Below, one piece after another: positions 25,485-35,215 of a stretch of 64,000 nucleotides of DNA; the stretch's first letter is position 1; each line of letters starts with the position of its first letter. The stretch spans positions 124,001 to 188,000 of the forward strand of contig NZ_JABXKK010000113.1 of NCBI RefSeq assembly GCF_017115045.1. The letters run 5' to 3'. The stretch comes from Nostoc sp. NMS8. GTDB lineage: Bacteria > Cyanobacteriota > Cyanobacteriia > Cyanobacteriales > Nostocaceae. The notes below the pieces were generated by a model. That model worked only from the letters and a program-made list of their open reading frames with translations. It searched no databases and was not told where the DNA came from. A program made the position numbers and the translations under genes.

Positions 25485-27248
25485 TTACCGTCGTTTCCAC
25501 CAGATAATAACTGCCGCCGCCAACCCAATTAAAGGTAAAAATAACAAAGACGATACTATTAAAAGATTCGCTTGGGTGGTTGTCAGGGTTATCCGACGAT
25601 TTTTCGGTTCTTTGGGGCGAATGGAAAGGGATTGCTGGTCTTGTTTACTCAGCCAAGTAACTGAATTGAGGAATACATCTCCGTTTAGTTGCTGTTGAAA
25701 CAAACCATCGGTGGCGAAATTAGAATTTCCTAAAACCACTAACCGCGACTCAGTGGTTGTTTGAGATGAGGAAGCAGGGGGAGATGAGGGAGTGGTGGTT
25801 GGTGATGGAAGTGTTAAAGCTTGCGGAGTTTTGGCAGAAGAATTAGAGCTAGTTTTGCCTTGGGTGGTTGGTGATGGAAGTACCTGCGGAGTTTTGGCAG
25901 AAGAATTAGGGCTTGTCTTGCCTTGGGTAGTTGGTGATGGTAGGGGTGAAGGTGTAGGTAAGGCTTGGGGAGTAGAAGTAGATTTGGGTGTTTGTTTTCT
26001 AGTTAAGGCAACACCCAAAGTCAGAGGCCCTTTAAGGTCTTTATCTGCATTAAACTCTAATTTTTCGCTTTGGAGATCGCTTTCTGCCCAACTGCTGGGA
26101 TAGGGTTTGGTTCGTAGCAGAGGAGTAGCTTCAACACCAGGGACAGAGGTAATTTCCAGTGGTCGCGAAATCGGATAAAAAGAGTTACCGTTGCCGAAAT
26201 CTTTGGTAATTGGATGTTGACCGTATTCTGTTACTAAGGGGGCAGCAGGGCCACGTCCCACGACGCTTTCTCCAGAAACATCTACGGCTAAACGATTATC
26301 CAGACGAACACCCCACTCTTGTAGCAAGCTATTAAGTTTAGGATCGGTATTAGGATCAATCATTAGCAGTAAATTACCGCCTCGATTCAGATATTGTTGC
26401 AAGGCGTTGACTTCGCCCTGAAATAACTCTCGCTTGGGGCCAGCTACAATGACGACAGTTGCATCTTGAGGAACTTTCGAGGTTTCTGCTAGATTCAGCG
26501 GTGATGTTGTGAAATTTTTGTCGCCTAATCCTTGAACTGCTTGTGACATTGCACCTTTACCAGCTGAAAGTTGGCGTTCGCCATGACCTTGCAGTAAGTA
26601 AACTTTGGCTGTGCTTAAATTTGTTAGTTGTTGCAGGCGGCTAGTTAATCTGATTTCCGATAGACGTTCATTTTCATTTATTGTCTGTACTAATTGCCGT
26701 TTATCCCCAGATTCTAAGTAAACTTCCCCATAATTTTTGACGCCAAACTTTTCTGCAAGTCCTGGTCTAGCTTCGGGGTTGATGTATTCATATTTAAATT
26801 TTGAGCTTTGCCGCTGATAATTTTCTAGCAGTTCTCGGTCTTGGGGATTTTGGTTAATATCAAACACCCACACTTTAACTGGCTGTGGTAAAACGCTTAC
26901 TAATTCCCGCGACTGGGGCGCAAGGGTAAATAATTGAGATTCTGTTAAGTCTGCCCGCAGATGGTAGCGAGTCCCCAAAAAATTAATTAATCCCAAAATT
27001 GCTAATATTGCCAGAGTCACCACTAAGGCATTAGTCCCTGCTTGGGTAGAACGACGGTTCCACCAGTTAGTTTGGTAACTTTGCCATATTATCCCCAATC
27101 CACTGATAACAATTCCCGTAATTATAAATACTAATGGAATTAGTCCCCACTGTTCAGAAACTAATCCAACTGTTAAGCCGACAGTAATTAGGAATGGGCC
27201 CAACCAAAACAGATATTTCCAAAGTTTCTTTTTTGCAACTATCTTCAT
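25485..27248 (-). CDS. GldG-like ABC transporter auxiliary protein
   Basis: About 587 aa with two N-terminal membrane segments (LFWLGPFLITVGLTVGLV; LVVTLAILAILGLINFLG), a large extracytoplasmic domain of the ABC-type auxiliary/GldG family (LFTLAPQSRELVSVLPQPVKV, LIDPNTDPKLNSLL) and one C-terminal helix before WWKRR. A Pro/Thr/Ser-rich stretch holds a 21-aa direct repeat (63-bp units near 25822 and 25885). I start at the ATG at 27248, because the upstream in-frame ATG at 27260 lies in an ATGACAAAT-type repeat. It is separated from its permease gene by 280 bp containing a MITE. Confidence 0.82.
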   Translation of the reverse strand: MKIVAKKKLWKYLFWLGPFLITVGLTVGLVSEQWGLIPLVFIITGIVISGLGIIWQSYQTNWWNRRSTQAGTNALVVTLAILAILGLINFLGTRYHLRADLTESQLFTLAPQSRELVSVLPQPVKVWVFDINQNPQDRELLENYQRQSSKFKYEYINPEARPGLAEKFGVKNYGEVYLESGDKRQLVQTINENERLSEIRLTSRLQQLTNLSTAKVYLLQGHGERQLSAGKGAMSQAVQGLGDKNFTTSPLNLAETSKVPQDATVVIVAGPKRELFQGEVNALQQYLNRGGNLLLMIDPNTDPKLNSLLQEWGVRLDNRLAVDVSGESVVGRGPAAPLVTEYGQHPITKDFGNGNSFYPISRPLEITSVPGVEATPLLRTKPYPSSWAESDLQSEKLEFNADKDLKGPLTLGVALTRKQTPKSTSTPQALPTPSPLPSPTTQGKTSPNSSAKTPQVLPSPTTQGKTSSNSSAKTPQALTLPSPTTTPSSPPASSSQTTTESRLVVLGNSNFATDGLFQQQLNGDVFLNSVTWLSKQDQQSLSIRPKEPKNRRITLTTTQANLLIVSSLLFLPLIGLAAAVIIWWKRR

Positions 27249-27351
27249 ATAATTTGTCATTGGTCATTAGTCATTTGTCTAAAAATAGTGACAAGTAAAA
27301 ATATATGGACGAAAATTGAGTGACTAAAAATAAGTAAGACAACTGAATAAC

Positions 27352-27490
27352 AATTCAAAATTCAAAATTTAAGACATTTTAGACGGGGATTTAACCCCGA
27401 TTTAAATGGGTACTACATGTAGATGTAGGGGTCTTAAACCCTTTAATTTACAATAAATTCAGGGGGATAATTAATTTTGAATTTTGAATT
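27352..27490. repeat. 139-bp MITE-like element inside the ABC operon
   Basis: A perfect 18-bp terminal inverted repeat (AATTCAAAATTCAAAATT and complement) bounds a non-coding core with a small CGGGG/CCCCG hairpin. It interrupts the spacer between the permease and GldG-like genes. Confidence 0.8.
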
Positions 27491-27531
27491 CGGAGCGTTC
27501 GCCCTTGGCGTCTCGTAGAGAAGCAACATGA

Positions 27532-28344
27532 CTATTGTCTTTGAAAGCGCAGTGCATCAATTGATTGAGCGGTGAGAAAGATGCCCAAAAAAATGTAACT
27601 GGCGAATAAAATCAAGGTGCTGGTATCGAAAATCCCTTGAATTAAGGTGCTGTAATGTTTCAGCAATGATAGATAACCTAAAGCTTCGCCCACGGGGCCA
27701 GGGACAATTTTGCCGATTAAATCAATCAATAACAATAATAAAATGACTGCAAAGGTGAGAACGGCAGACAGAATTGTGCTGTCTGTTAATGAGGAAATAA
27801 ACATTCCGATAGATAAAATTGCTGCTGCTAGCAAGATTAATCCAAAATTACCCAGCAAGGGAATTGAGAGCGACATTGGTGGATTTGAGCCGCTGATGGC
27901 GATCGCTTCAAACACTATCATGGGTACAACCATTGTGGTCAGAAATGTTACTACGCCTAATAATTTACCCACAGCTACCGCCCAATTGGTGATTGGTGAG
28001 GTGGCTAACAGTTCTAAAGTGCCCCGCTTACGTTCTTCAGCATAAAGTCCCATTGAGAGGATGGGCAGAATAAACAATAATAGCCACTCCATACGTTCCA
28101 AAAATATTCGGACAAATTCGTAGGGGACATCTATGGGTGGTACTGGTACTCCCAACTGTTGCCCTTGTGCATCCATTGCCGCCACTCCTACCAAAATGCC
28201 ATCTGGCCCTAGCAAAATCATCACGAAGAATAACCCAGCAAGGAACCAAAATATGCCTGCGATCGCATAAGCTAAAGGCGATACAAAATAACTCTGTAAC
28301 TCTCGCCGATAAATGGCAATAATATTACTCAGCACTATACCCAT
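27532..28344 (-). CDS. ABC-2 type transporter permease (GldF-like)
   Basis: 270 aa with about six hydrophobic helices (LAYAIAGIFWFLAGLFFVMI, LLLFILPILSMGLYAEE, FLTTMVVPMIVFEAI, LLAAAILSIGMFISSL, FAVILLLLLIDLIG, ASYIFLGIFLTAQSI). The GLYAEERKRGTLELLATSPI segment is the conserved motif of ABC-2 permeases with a GldF/CcmB-type layout. The ATG follows directly on the TAA of the ATPase gene with no spacer, implying translational coupling. Confidence 0.88.
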   Translation of the reverse strand: MGIVLSNIIAIYRRELQSYFVSPLAYAIAGIFWFLAGLFFVMILLGPDGILVGVAAMDAQGQQLGVPVPPIDVPYEFVRIFLERMEWLLLFILPILSMGLYAEERKRGTLELLATSPITNWAVAVGKLLGVVTFLTTMVVPMIVFEAIAISGSNPPMSLSIPLLGNFGLILLAAAILSIGMFISSLTDSTILSAVLTFAVILLLLLIDLIGKIVPGPVGEALGYLSLLKHYSTLIQGIFDTSTLILFASYIFLGIFLTAQSIDALRFQRQ

Positions 28345-29355
28345 TTAGGCTGCCTCTCCTTCGTTGTCTGCTGCTAAGTCTACCTCAGGATCGAAATTCT
28401 TTTCTTCTGTGGTCAGTTGCAAGAACACGTCTTCTAAGGTAGCGTTAACCCGCCGCAGTTCATGTAAACCGAATCCTGCACGCACTAATGTTGTGGCAAT
28501 ATCCTTTCCTGGTTCTTTTCCTGGTTGCGATATTACCCGCAGGTAAGCGCGATTTTCCTGGGGTTGATGACCGTGGATTCCGGCTGTGGGAATTGATTCT
28601 ATCAGACTCACACCCGCGACTTTTTGCAATACCTGTTTCGCGAGAGCAGCTTCTCCTTCTATTTCCAACTCATACCCAGCACCACCTGTCAACTGAGTCA
28701 TCAGGTTTTCTGGTGTATTAGTTACCACAACTTTACCGCGATTGATGATAGCGACGCGGTTACAAGTCATGCTCACTTCTGGCAGAATGTGCGTGGAAAG
28801 AATAATTGTGTGCGTACCAGCGAGGCTTTTAATTAAATTCCGCACTTCAATTATTTGTCGAGGATCGAGGCCAACGGTAGGTTCATCCAAAATGATCGCT
28901 GGGGGATCGTGGACGATCGCTTGAGCAATTCCTACCCTTTGGCGGTATCCTTTAGAGAGTTTGCGGATAATCACCCGCCGCTTATCTTCTAAGTTGCAGC
29001 GTTCGATGGCGGCTGTTACCTTATTGGGGCGATCGCCTGCTGGAACTCCCTTAATTCGGGCGACAAAATGCAAAAATCCCTCCACCGTCATCTCTGGGTA
29101 TAACGGCGGTGTTTCGGGTAAATAACCAATACGTTGGCGCACAGCCAGAGAATTTTCATGGACATCATAACCAGCAATCCGGGCATTTCCATTGGTTGCC
29201 GGTAAATAACCAGCCAGAATCCGCATGGTTGTGGTTTTTCCAGCCCCATTGGGGCCTAACAACCCTAAAATTTCCCCAGGTTCGACGCTAAAGGTGACAT
29301 CAGTAATTGCTGGGGTAGAGCCGTATATTTTACTCAGATGTTCAACTTCGATCAT
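28345..29355 (-). CDS. ABC transporter ATP-binding protein (GldA-like)
   Basis: 336 aa. Walker A is GPNGAGKTTTMR, the signature is LSKGYRQRVGIAQ, Walker B is AIILDEPTVGLDP and the H-loop is STHILPE. The C-terminal extension (about 110 aa, containing ELEIEGEAALAKQVLQK) is typical of the ABC-2 subfamily. It is the first gene of the operon ATPase, permease, GldG-like, DUF4340. The gliding-motility name comes from Flavobacterium homologues and does not prove a motility role here. Confidence 0.92.
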   Translation of the reverse strand: MIEVEHLSKIYGSTPAITDVTFSVEPGEILGLLGPNGAGKTTTMRILAGYLPATNGNARIAGYDVHENSLAVRQRIGYLPETPPLYPEMTVEGFLHFVARIKGVPAGDRPNKVTAAIERCNLEDKRRVIIRKLSKGYRQRVGIAQAIVHDPPAIILDEPTVGLDPRQIIEVRNLIKSLAGTHTIILSTHILPEVSMTCNRVAIINRGKVVVTNTPENLMTQLTGGAGYELEIEGEAALAKQVLQKVAGVSLIESIPTAGIHGHQPQENRAYLRVISQPGKEPGKDIATTLVRAGFGLHELRRVNATLEDVFLQLTTEEKNFDPEVDLAADNEGEAA

Positions 29356-29605
29356 CAGTATAGTGGCGATCGCAATTTATAGAATACCCAATAATCTTAG
29401 ATCGCAATATTGAGTATGGGGGACTGGCACTAAGATTCGCCGACAATGGGTAAAGTTCCTGAAAAATCTCTTTGTATCAAATTGAAGAAGAATTCAGAAG
29501 TCCCGAAAAATGGTTGAGTGAAGCGATTAACGAACCTAGATATTCGATTTCAACAACATTCACCCAACTGCATTTTTCGTTAACTACTTCTATTGAACTG
29601 GCGCT

Positions 29606-31048
29606 TTAGAAGGTAAAACTAGTGCGAAGTGCGCCTACAATTGCTGTGTCATTAGCACTAAAGCCTTCTGGGCTAAAGATCAAATATACACCAGGGGTAA
29701 TGGAGATATTGTCATTGACCCGATAGTTATAAAACGTTTCTAAATGGTAGGGAGTCGCGTCTTCTGGACGAGAAGCAATTCCCGCTACAGATTGTCGGTA
29801 AAGCGGCTGTCCAAAAATGAGGGCTGCGGTATTTCCTTCATGGAATATATCTCTAAAATGCAGCCCAGCCGACCAGCTACTAAAGGTTGTAGAGGCATCT
29901 ACATTCAAGAGATTAGCAAAAAGCAACGCACCTGATAGTGAGATGGATGTTTTCGGTGCAAACCGCCACGTTACCGTTGCACCAACAGAATTTACATTGA
30001 TTGGCTCATCAAGAGTTGCTAGTGTAGCGTCACCACCAACCCTTGCCAGTTGCGCTGCATTGGGAGTAAATCGAATAGAAGCAATATCAGCGCTACCCAA
30101 GCCTGTACCTAAAATGTTAATTGTGTGATAGCTGTGTGCGTAGTTGATGCCGATATCAAGAGTTGAAATTGGTTTGAGGGTCAGTTGTGCAGCAATTGCT
30201 TCTGTACCGTTAAAGAAACCTCCCCCCAAAGGTGTGTTCAGAAGACCATTATCTTCTGGTATTGAAGCTGAACCACTACCATAAATAACTCCGAGTCCCA
30301 CTTGTTTTGAAGGATTCCACAAGAAACCAGCACCCGCTAGTAAACCAGTACCAGAAGTGCCTCCTGTAATTCTGACGGCAGCGTTGTAACCTGCAAATCG
30401 AGAGATTGCGCCTTGACTATCGCTAGCGTAGGGAGTGATGGCAGGAAAAACATCTGTAATCTCTGCATTCGTTCCACCAAAAACAATAAATTTCTGAGAC
30501 AACGGTAAGACATAAGCTAGCTTGTAAAGACTAACTGAATTTGCTCCGCCATCGGGTTGTAGTGTCTGGGGGTTAAAACCAGGAAATTGAGGTTCAAAAC
30601 TTAACTTGGTTGAACCTGCGCCAAGAAAACTTGAATTCGGCAGTAATTGGCCTTGAATGTTTCCTCTTTCATAAAATGAACCTGTTGATCTGAAGTTGTA
30701 AGCTTGGAGTCCAACAATGAACAGATCACTGCCATTAAAGCTACTAGTAAGATTGAGTCTGACGCGATTATTGAAGGCTAAATTAGCATCTTGGCTACCT
30801 GGTTCTCCACCTGTAGCTGTCGATAAAGAAAAAATCGCTTCGCCATTAAGTTTAGTTGTGGTAGAAAACTGTTGCTTCTCTAAGGTAGCGGTGCGAGTTT
30901 CTAAGGCATCTACTCGACCACGTATTGTAGCAAGTTCAGCTGCAAATTCTTCTTGGAGTTTTTGGAGAGTAGCTAAATCTTCTTTGCTAACTAAATCAGC
31001 AGTACTAGTAGCAATCAGTTCGTTGATTCTATCTAAACAAGCATTCAA
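29606..31048 (-). pseudogene. SLH/OprB-type porin, 3' fragment (beta-barrel part)
   Basis: This frame (480 aa from an internal ATG) holds the end of the SLH-linked coiled coil (LATLQKLQEEFAAELATIRG) followed by the whole OprB-like beta-barrel, ending in the outer-membrane C-terminal motif ALRTSFTF. It is cut off from its signal peptide and SLH domain by a 239-bp tandem duplication. Removing one copy makes the 2039-bp locus exactly 1800 bp, one open frame of 599 aa. As it stands, the barrel cannot be secreted unless ribosomes shift frame or one copy is lost. Confidence 0.85.
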
Positions 31049-31347
31049 TCCAGCAGCAAATTCATAACGGCTTAAGGCTCGATTCCCTTTGTAAGTACTA
31101 TCAGGATATGTTGCTTCTCTAAGGTAGCGGTGCGAGTTTCTAAGGCATCTACTCGACCACGTATTGTAGCAAGTTCAGCTGCAAATTCTTCTTGGAGTTT
31201 TTGGAGAGTAGCTAAATCTTCTTTGCTAACTAAATCAGCAGTACTAGTAGCAATCAGTTCGTTGATTCTATCTAAACAAGCATTCAATCCAGCAGCAAAT
31301 TCATAACGGCTTAAGGCTCGATTCCCTTTGTAAGTACTATCAGGATA
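30870..31347. repeat. Exact 239-bp tandem duplication inside the porin gene
   Basis: Copies at 30870-31108 and 31109-31347 appear identical by eye over 239 bp. Because 239 is not a multiple of three, the second copy shifts the frame. The unit spans the second half of the SLH domain and the coiled coil. Confidence 0.95.
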
Positions 31348-31644
31348 TCCCACAATGCAACCGTAACGCTCTACTACAGATTGCAGTGATTGAAATGCCC
31401 AATCTGTGGTCTTGACATCTGATAATTGAGATACAGAGTTTACTTGAGCGATCGCATTAGATTCTAGAGAATTAGAATTAGTTAAAGAAACACTCCTGTT
31501 GCCGTTTTCTGCGCTCTCAAAATTGTTTAAAGTACTGCCAGCAATTGGTTTTGCATTGATAGGAGATGCACCCAACAAAATAAAAGCAGTAAGTAAGTAC
31601 AGCCAACTGATTTTTCTAGTACACATTAATTGGTAGTAATTCAC
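31072..31644 (-). pseudogene. SLH/OprB-type porin, 5' fragment (signal peptide, SLH, coil)
   Basis: 190 aa: a signal peptide (SWLYLLTAFILLGASPINA), a low-complexity Asn/Ser stretch, and the SLH domain of cyanobacterial porins (VSQLSDVKTTDWAFQSLQSV, CIVGYPDSTYKGNRALSRYE). The coiled coil ends in a frameshifted tail, HILIVLTKGIEP. SLH domains tether these porins to peptidoglycan-linked polymers, and the family covers solute or iron-uptake porins. The frame closes inside the second copy of the 239-bp duplication. Confidence 0.85.
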
Positions 31645-32498
31645 ACCCGTTCCTCACACACAAAATAAAACACCACTCTTTGTTGTAAGTACTGTATTAC
31701 TCACAATCTAAACTTAGCCTGCCAAGACAAGCTCTCAGAAATCAAGTCATCTTTTTGTGAAGAGTTTGCCAATTAACTATCTATGACAATCTCTGCCGTA
31801 CAAAATTACTTTGTACAGCATTCACACAGTAATATCTAAGCTGATACATCCACTAAAAGCAGTTGTAGCTTTTATCAAGCCCAAAATCGGGATTTTAACA
31901 ATTACTTAGCCATAAGTAAAGACTTTATTCCTTGTAAAAATGGGTTTTTAAAATTTTAAACTACTTAAGCTTTATAGATATACCAGATTTTCGATAGTTG
32001 GTATTATGGATTTTTTACAAAAATAAACATTTTAAAATTTTTTACATCCACATAAATAAAATTAAATGATATTTTTTAATGGAAAACTGATTTTTGATAA
32101 TATTAAAATATATAATCTAAGCGTTCGTGCAATCGAGAATGAGTTTGATGAAATAAGGGATGCTAGAGAAGCAGGTGATTAGAGCAAATGATTGATTTGC
32201 GATCGCAGGCAAGCAATACCAATACTAGAGAAATCCTGTAAGTTATAGCCAATCCCTCGCCAACTTCTCGACAAGACGCACTCGCATTCAGCCAAGCTTG
32301 TTGAGTTAATTAAATATTTTTTTATTTGGAAGTCCCTAACTGAGTCTCCATTCCTCTTTGTGTTGCTCAATTAGCTCACCCTTTTGGGTGAGTCATATAT
32401 CAACCGATCAGATGACCTGGACGAAGGAAGCTGAGATTAATAATAAAGAGGACTCTATTAGTAAAGAACACCGATTGCATTTTACCTAAGTATAAATT
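31645..32498. other. Intergenic region upstream of the porin
   Basis: About 850 bp, very AT-rich between 31860 and 32110, holding the promoter side of the porin gene and of the small secreted-protein gene. It includes a 7-bp-stem hairpin (32375-32392) and one copy (32279-32337) of a short dispersed repeat also seen at 35399-35456. No gene is supported. Confidence 0.45.
32375..32392. terminator. Short hairpin
   Basis: CTCACCC, TTTT loop, GGGTGAG: a compact 7-bp stem in a spacer with no gene ending nearby, so it could be an RNA 5' element or part of a repeat. Confidence 0.35.
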
Positions 32499-32891
32499 AT
32501 GAAACTTGTTACATTAATAAATTCTGCACTTATTTTTGCTTCTATTACCTTTGTACCTGGCATCGCTAGCGCTCAAACAGCTAGTAGCAATAGCAATGAA
32601 ACAATAGCTGTTAACTCTAAAAATATATCCACTAACTCAACTGCTGTGAGTTACCTACAACCCTTGAATCTAGTAACTTTTGCTTATCAAGGAGGTCTGC
32701 AACAACATGGGATTCCGAGCGGAGAAGCGCTAGTACTTGGAACTCAAAACAGAAATATTCTGGCGAAAGATGTGGTTCAAGCTGCTGTTAATGCAGATAA
32801 ATTACCATCACAATTTTTAAACGACCAAAATTATCTCAGTGCTGTTAATTTAGAACTCAAGGTATTACCCGACTACGCTGCTGCTGATTGA
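32499..32891 (+). CDS. Small secreted protein, function unknown
   Basis: 130 aa with a clear signal peptide (INSALIFASITFVPGIASA-Q, cleavage at about residue 25), a short Asn/Ser linker, then about 85 residues including LVTFAYQGGLQQHGIPSGEA, VVQAAVNADKLPSQFL and LKVLPDYA. No family is recognised. Probably periplasmic. A lone gene. Confidence 0.75.
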   Translation: MKLVTLINSALIFASITFVPGIASAQTASSNSNETIAVNSKNISTNSTAVSYLQPLNLVTFAYQGGLQQHGIPSGEALVLGTQNRNILAKDVVQAAVNADKLPSQFLNDQNYLSAVNLELKVLPDYAAAD

Positions 32892-33083
32892 TTTGGTTTT
32901 TCTTATATTTAAAGTCTTTTATACACAGAGAATACGGGGTATAAAATAAGGTTTAATATTGAAGAATAACTTCTGGGTTTTTAAGAGAAGTTGTGCCTAT
33001 AAGTTTCACTTATCCTGTGCTAAAGGTACAGAAAATTGTATAATCAACAGCTTATTAACCAAAAATTTCGTTTTCTATAGAGA

Positions 33084-34343
33084 ATGACAGAAGTAATTAG
33101 ATCCGGGAGCCTAAATAACATTGAAATAGGGGCTGGGGATTGGGGATTAGGGATTGGGGATTGGGAAAATTTGGATGGGAATTCAGATCCCAGCGAAATC
33201 TTAAAGGAATTTCCTGCCCAGTCTTGTTCGGACTTCGGCGTGAGTGCTACTTCTCTACAAGGGGCTGCGCCAACGACACAGCTTAATACAAGTCAGTCGA
33301 ATGCTGACACCCACGGTGTTAGCCGAGTAAACAGTACCCAGTCGCAGAACGCCGAGGATTCCTCAACTTTGGCGCAGCAATGTGGGGAATTATGGACGCA
33401 ACCTGTTGAGTTCATTGAGTTTGAAGAACGGTGCTTAGAAAAAGCTAGAGAAATAGGCGATGCCAATGGTGGGCAAAGTCAACCCAATGAAGAAGTTATT
33501 TCTTTGGGAAGTTTGGGTAATGCTTACCAGTCATTAGGCGAGTACCACCTAGCAATTGAGTTTTATCAGCAGTGGTTGGATACGGCTAGAGAAATAGGCG
33601 ATCGCTTGGGGGAAGCTAAATCTTTATCTGGGTTGGGTAACGCTTACCAATCGCTGGGAAAATACCAGCGAGCAATTGAATTTTATCAGCAGTGGTTGAG
33701 TATCACTAGGAAAATTGGCGATCGCACTGGAGAAGGCATTTGCTTGGGAAGTTTGGGCAATACTTATGAATACCTGGGCAAGTACGAGCAAGCGATAGAG
33801 TTTTATCAGCAGTGGTTGAGTATAACGAAGAACATAGGTGATTGGACTGGGGAATGCCTAAGCCTGGGAAGTTTAGGCAATACTTATGAATCGTTGGGAA
33901 ATTACCAACTGGCAATTGAGTTTTACCAGCAATGGTTAGGGGTGGCAAAATTCATCAGCGATCGCAATGGCGAAAGCATGGCCTTGAGTGGGTTGGGCAG
34001 TGCTTATAAGGCTTTGGGACAGTACCAAATGGCCTTTGAATTTCATCAGCATTCATTAGAGATCAGAAGACATCTCGACGATCGAAATGGTGAAGCAAAC
34101 GCCTGGTTTAATTTGGGTTTGGTGTTAGAAAAAATCAATCGAGAATCAGAAGCGATCGATGCCTTTTGCAATGCTCGCGAAATCTATCACGCAATCGGCC
34201 TTGATGCCAGCCTGCAAGATTGTAACCATGCCATTGAACTTCTTTCTCAAAATGTTGCAACCTTCACATCTGGCTTCTGGTTTGGGAAATGGTTAAATAA
34301 TTTGTCGCAGTTGATTAAATCTGGTTCTAATAAACATCTCTAG
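33084..34343 (+). CDS. Tetratricopeptide-repeat protein with repeat-derived N-terminus
   Basis: 419 aa. From about residue 130 it carries five to six 40-residue TPR units (SLGSLGNAYQSLGEYHLAIE-type, with FYQQWL and EIGDR between helices), a protein-interaction solenoid of the tandem TPR_12 kind. The first 100 or so residues do not look like TPR: they are a translation of the noncoding repeat related to 40690-40812 (GAGDWGLGIGDW is GGGGATT-type STRR). No other in-frame ATG exists before the TPR region, so the true start is uncertain. The stop codon lies within another repeat copy. The partner is unknown. Confidence 0.75.
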   Translation: MTEVIRSGSLNNIEIGAGDWGLGIGDWENLDGNSDPSEILKEFPAQSCSDFGVSATSLQGAAPTTQLNTSQSNADTHGVSRVNSTQSQNAEDSSTLAQQCGELWTQPVEFIEFEERCLEKAREIGDANGGQSQPNEEVISLGSLGNAYQSLGEYHLAIEFYQQWLDTAREIGDRLGEAKSLSGLGNAYQSLGKYQRAIEFYQQWLSITRKIGDRTGEGICLGSLGNTYEYLGKYEQAIEFYQQWLSITKNIGDWTGECLSLGSLGNTYESLGNYQLAIEFYQQWLGVAKFISDRNGESMALSGLGSAYKALGQYQMAFEFHQHSLEIRRHLDDRNGEANAWFNLGLVLEKINRESEAIDAFCNAREIYHAIGLDASLQDCNHAIELLSQNVATFTSGFWFGKWLNNLSQLIKSGSNKHL

Positions 34344-34430
34344 AAATTAAATATGCGTTATTTAGAACCCTTGTAGAGATGTGGCAGTGCTGCGTCTCTA
34401 CGCCCATTTTCACTCATATCTCTAATGAGT
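34334..34430. repeat. Dispersed repeat, copy 1
   Basis: ACATCTCTAGAAATTAAATA through the GTAGAGATG...CGTCTCTAC hairpin region is closely matched by 34454-34550 and by 54149-54247. Its first bases supply the TPR gene's stop codon. Confidence 0.7.
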
Positions 34431-34433
34431 AAT

Positions 34434-34564
34434 ATCATGTCCGGCAAATTACTAGACATCTCCAGAAATTAAATATGCCATATCTAGAACCCTTGTAGAG
34501 GCGTAGAACTACTACGTCTCTACATTCATTTTCACCAGATGTCTAGTATTTAGCCGGACATGAT
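34434..34564. repeat. MITE-like element, copy 2 with terminal inverted repeats
   Basis: 26-bp ends reading ATCATGTCCGGC... at 34434-34459 and the imperfect complement at 34539-34564 bound 131 bp. The core has a GTAGAGGCGTAG / CTACGTCTCTAC hairpin. Confidence 0.75.
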
Positions 34565-34603
34565 ATGTAATTGCCATAAATAATATAACTCGTTCTAATT
34601 CAC

Positions 34604-35215
34604 TCAGGAATCAGCGCGATACTTATTGAATACTGCAACTGAGTTTTGACGATCAAAAGAAAGCACAGAAAACGGATCTTTTCGATTCCCCATCTCCATA
34701 CCAGGAGTACCTACAGGCATTTGGGGAACAGATAAACCAATAACATTTGGCTTTTCTTGAAGCAGACGTTTGATATCATCTGCTGGGACGTGTCCTTCAA
34801 TGACATATCCGTTCACAATTGCTGTGTGGCAGGATGACAAATTATCCGGCACATTGTACTTTTGTTTGACTGTTTCGATGTCAGACGTAGAGAAGTCTGT
34901 GATTTTAAAACCCTGTGCCTTTAAATGATCAATCCACCCGCCACAACAGTTACAATCGGGACTGTGATATACAGTGGCATTTAGCGCTGTTGGTTTTAAT
35001 GGTGTCTGTTGATCCTGAATGCCTCTATTGGAACTTACTAGTTGAGCATGAGCATAACTCATAGAAGCAGTGCTTCCCCAGATGCCCAAAACCCCTGCTG
35101 TTAGACAAATTATTACCACTACTCGCACAGCAGTAGGTATCAACATGGGAAGTAAGCGTTTTTGCCAGCAGTAAATAAATTGTTTGGGCGACATTTTAAG
35201 ACTTCCTAAATACAA
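34604..35215 (-). CDS. DUF411 family metal-binding protein
   Basis: 203 aa with an N-terminal membrane segment (AVRVVVIICLTAGVLGIWG), then the DUF411 domain: VYHSPDCNCCGGWIDHLKAQ carries the CxCC metal motif, with SSCHTAIVNGYVIEGHVPAD and GLSVPQMPVGTPGM following. DUF411 proteins are often found with copper-handling genes; copper binding is likely but not shown here. The Met/Gly-rich end (VGTPGMEMGN) also suits copper. No efflux pump is adjacent. Confidence 0.85.
   Translation of the reverse strand: MYLGSLKMSPKQFIYCWQKRLLPMLIPTAVRVVVIICLTAGVLGIWGSTASMSYAHAQLVSSNRGIQDQQTPLKPTALNATVYHSPDCNCCGGWIDHLKAQGFKITDFSTSDIETVKQKYNVPDNLSSCHTAIVNGYVIEGHVPADDIKRLLQEKPNVIGLSVPQMPVGTPGMEMGNRKDPFSVLSFDRQNSVAVFNKYRADS

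Noticed and set aside
27352..27490. Insertion sequence
   Set aside because: Inverted ends are present but there is no transposase; called a MITE-like repeat instead.
32179..32370. Minus-strand open frame in the porin upstream region
   Set aside because: It overlaps a dispersed-repeat copy, and the translation resembles no protein.
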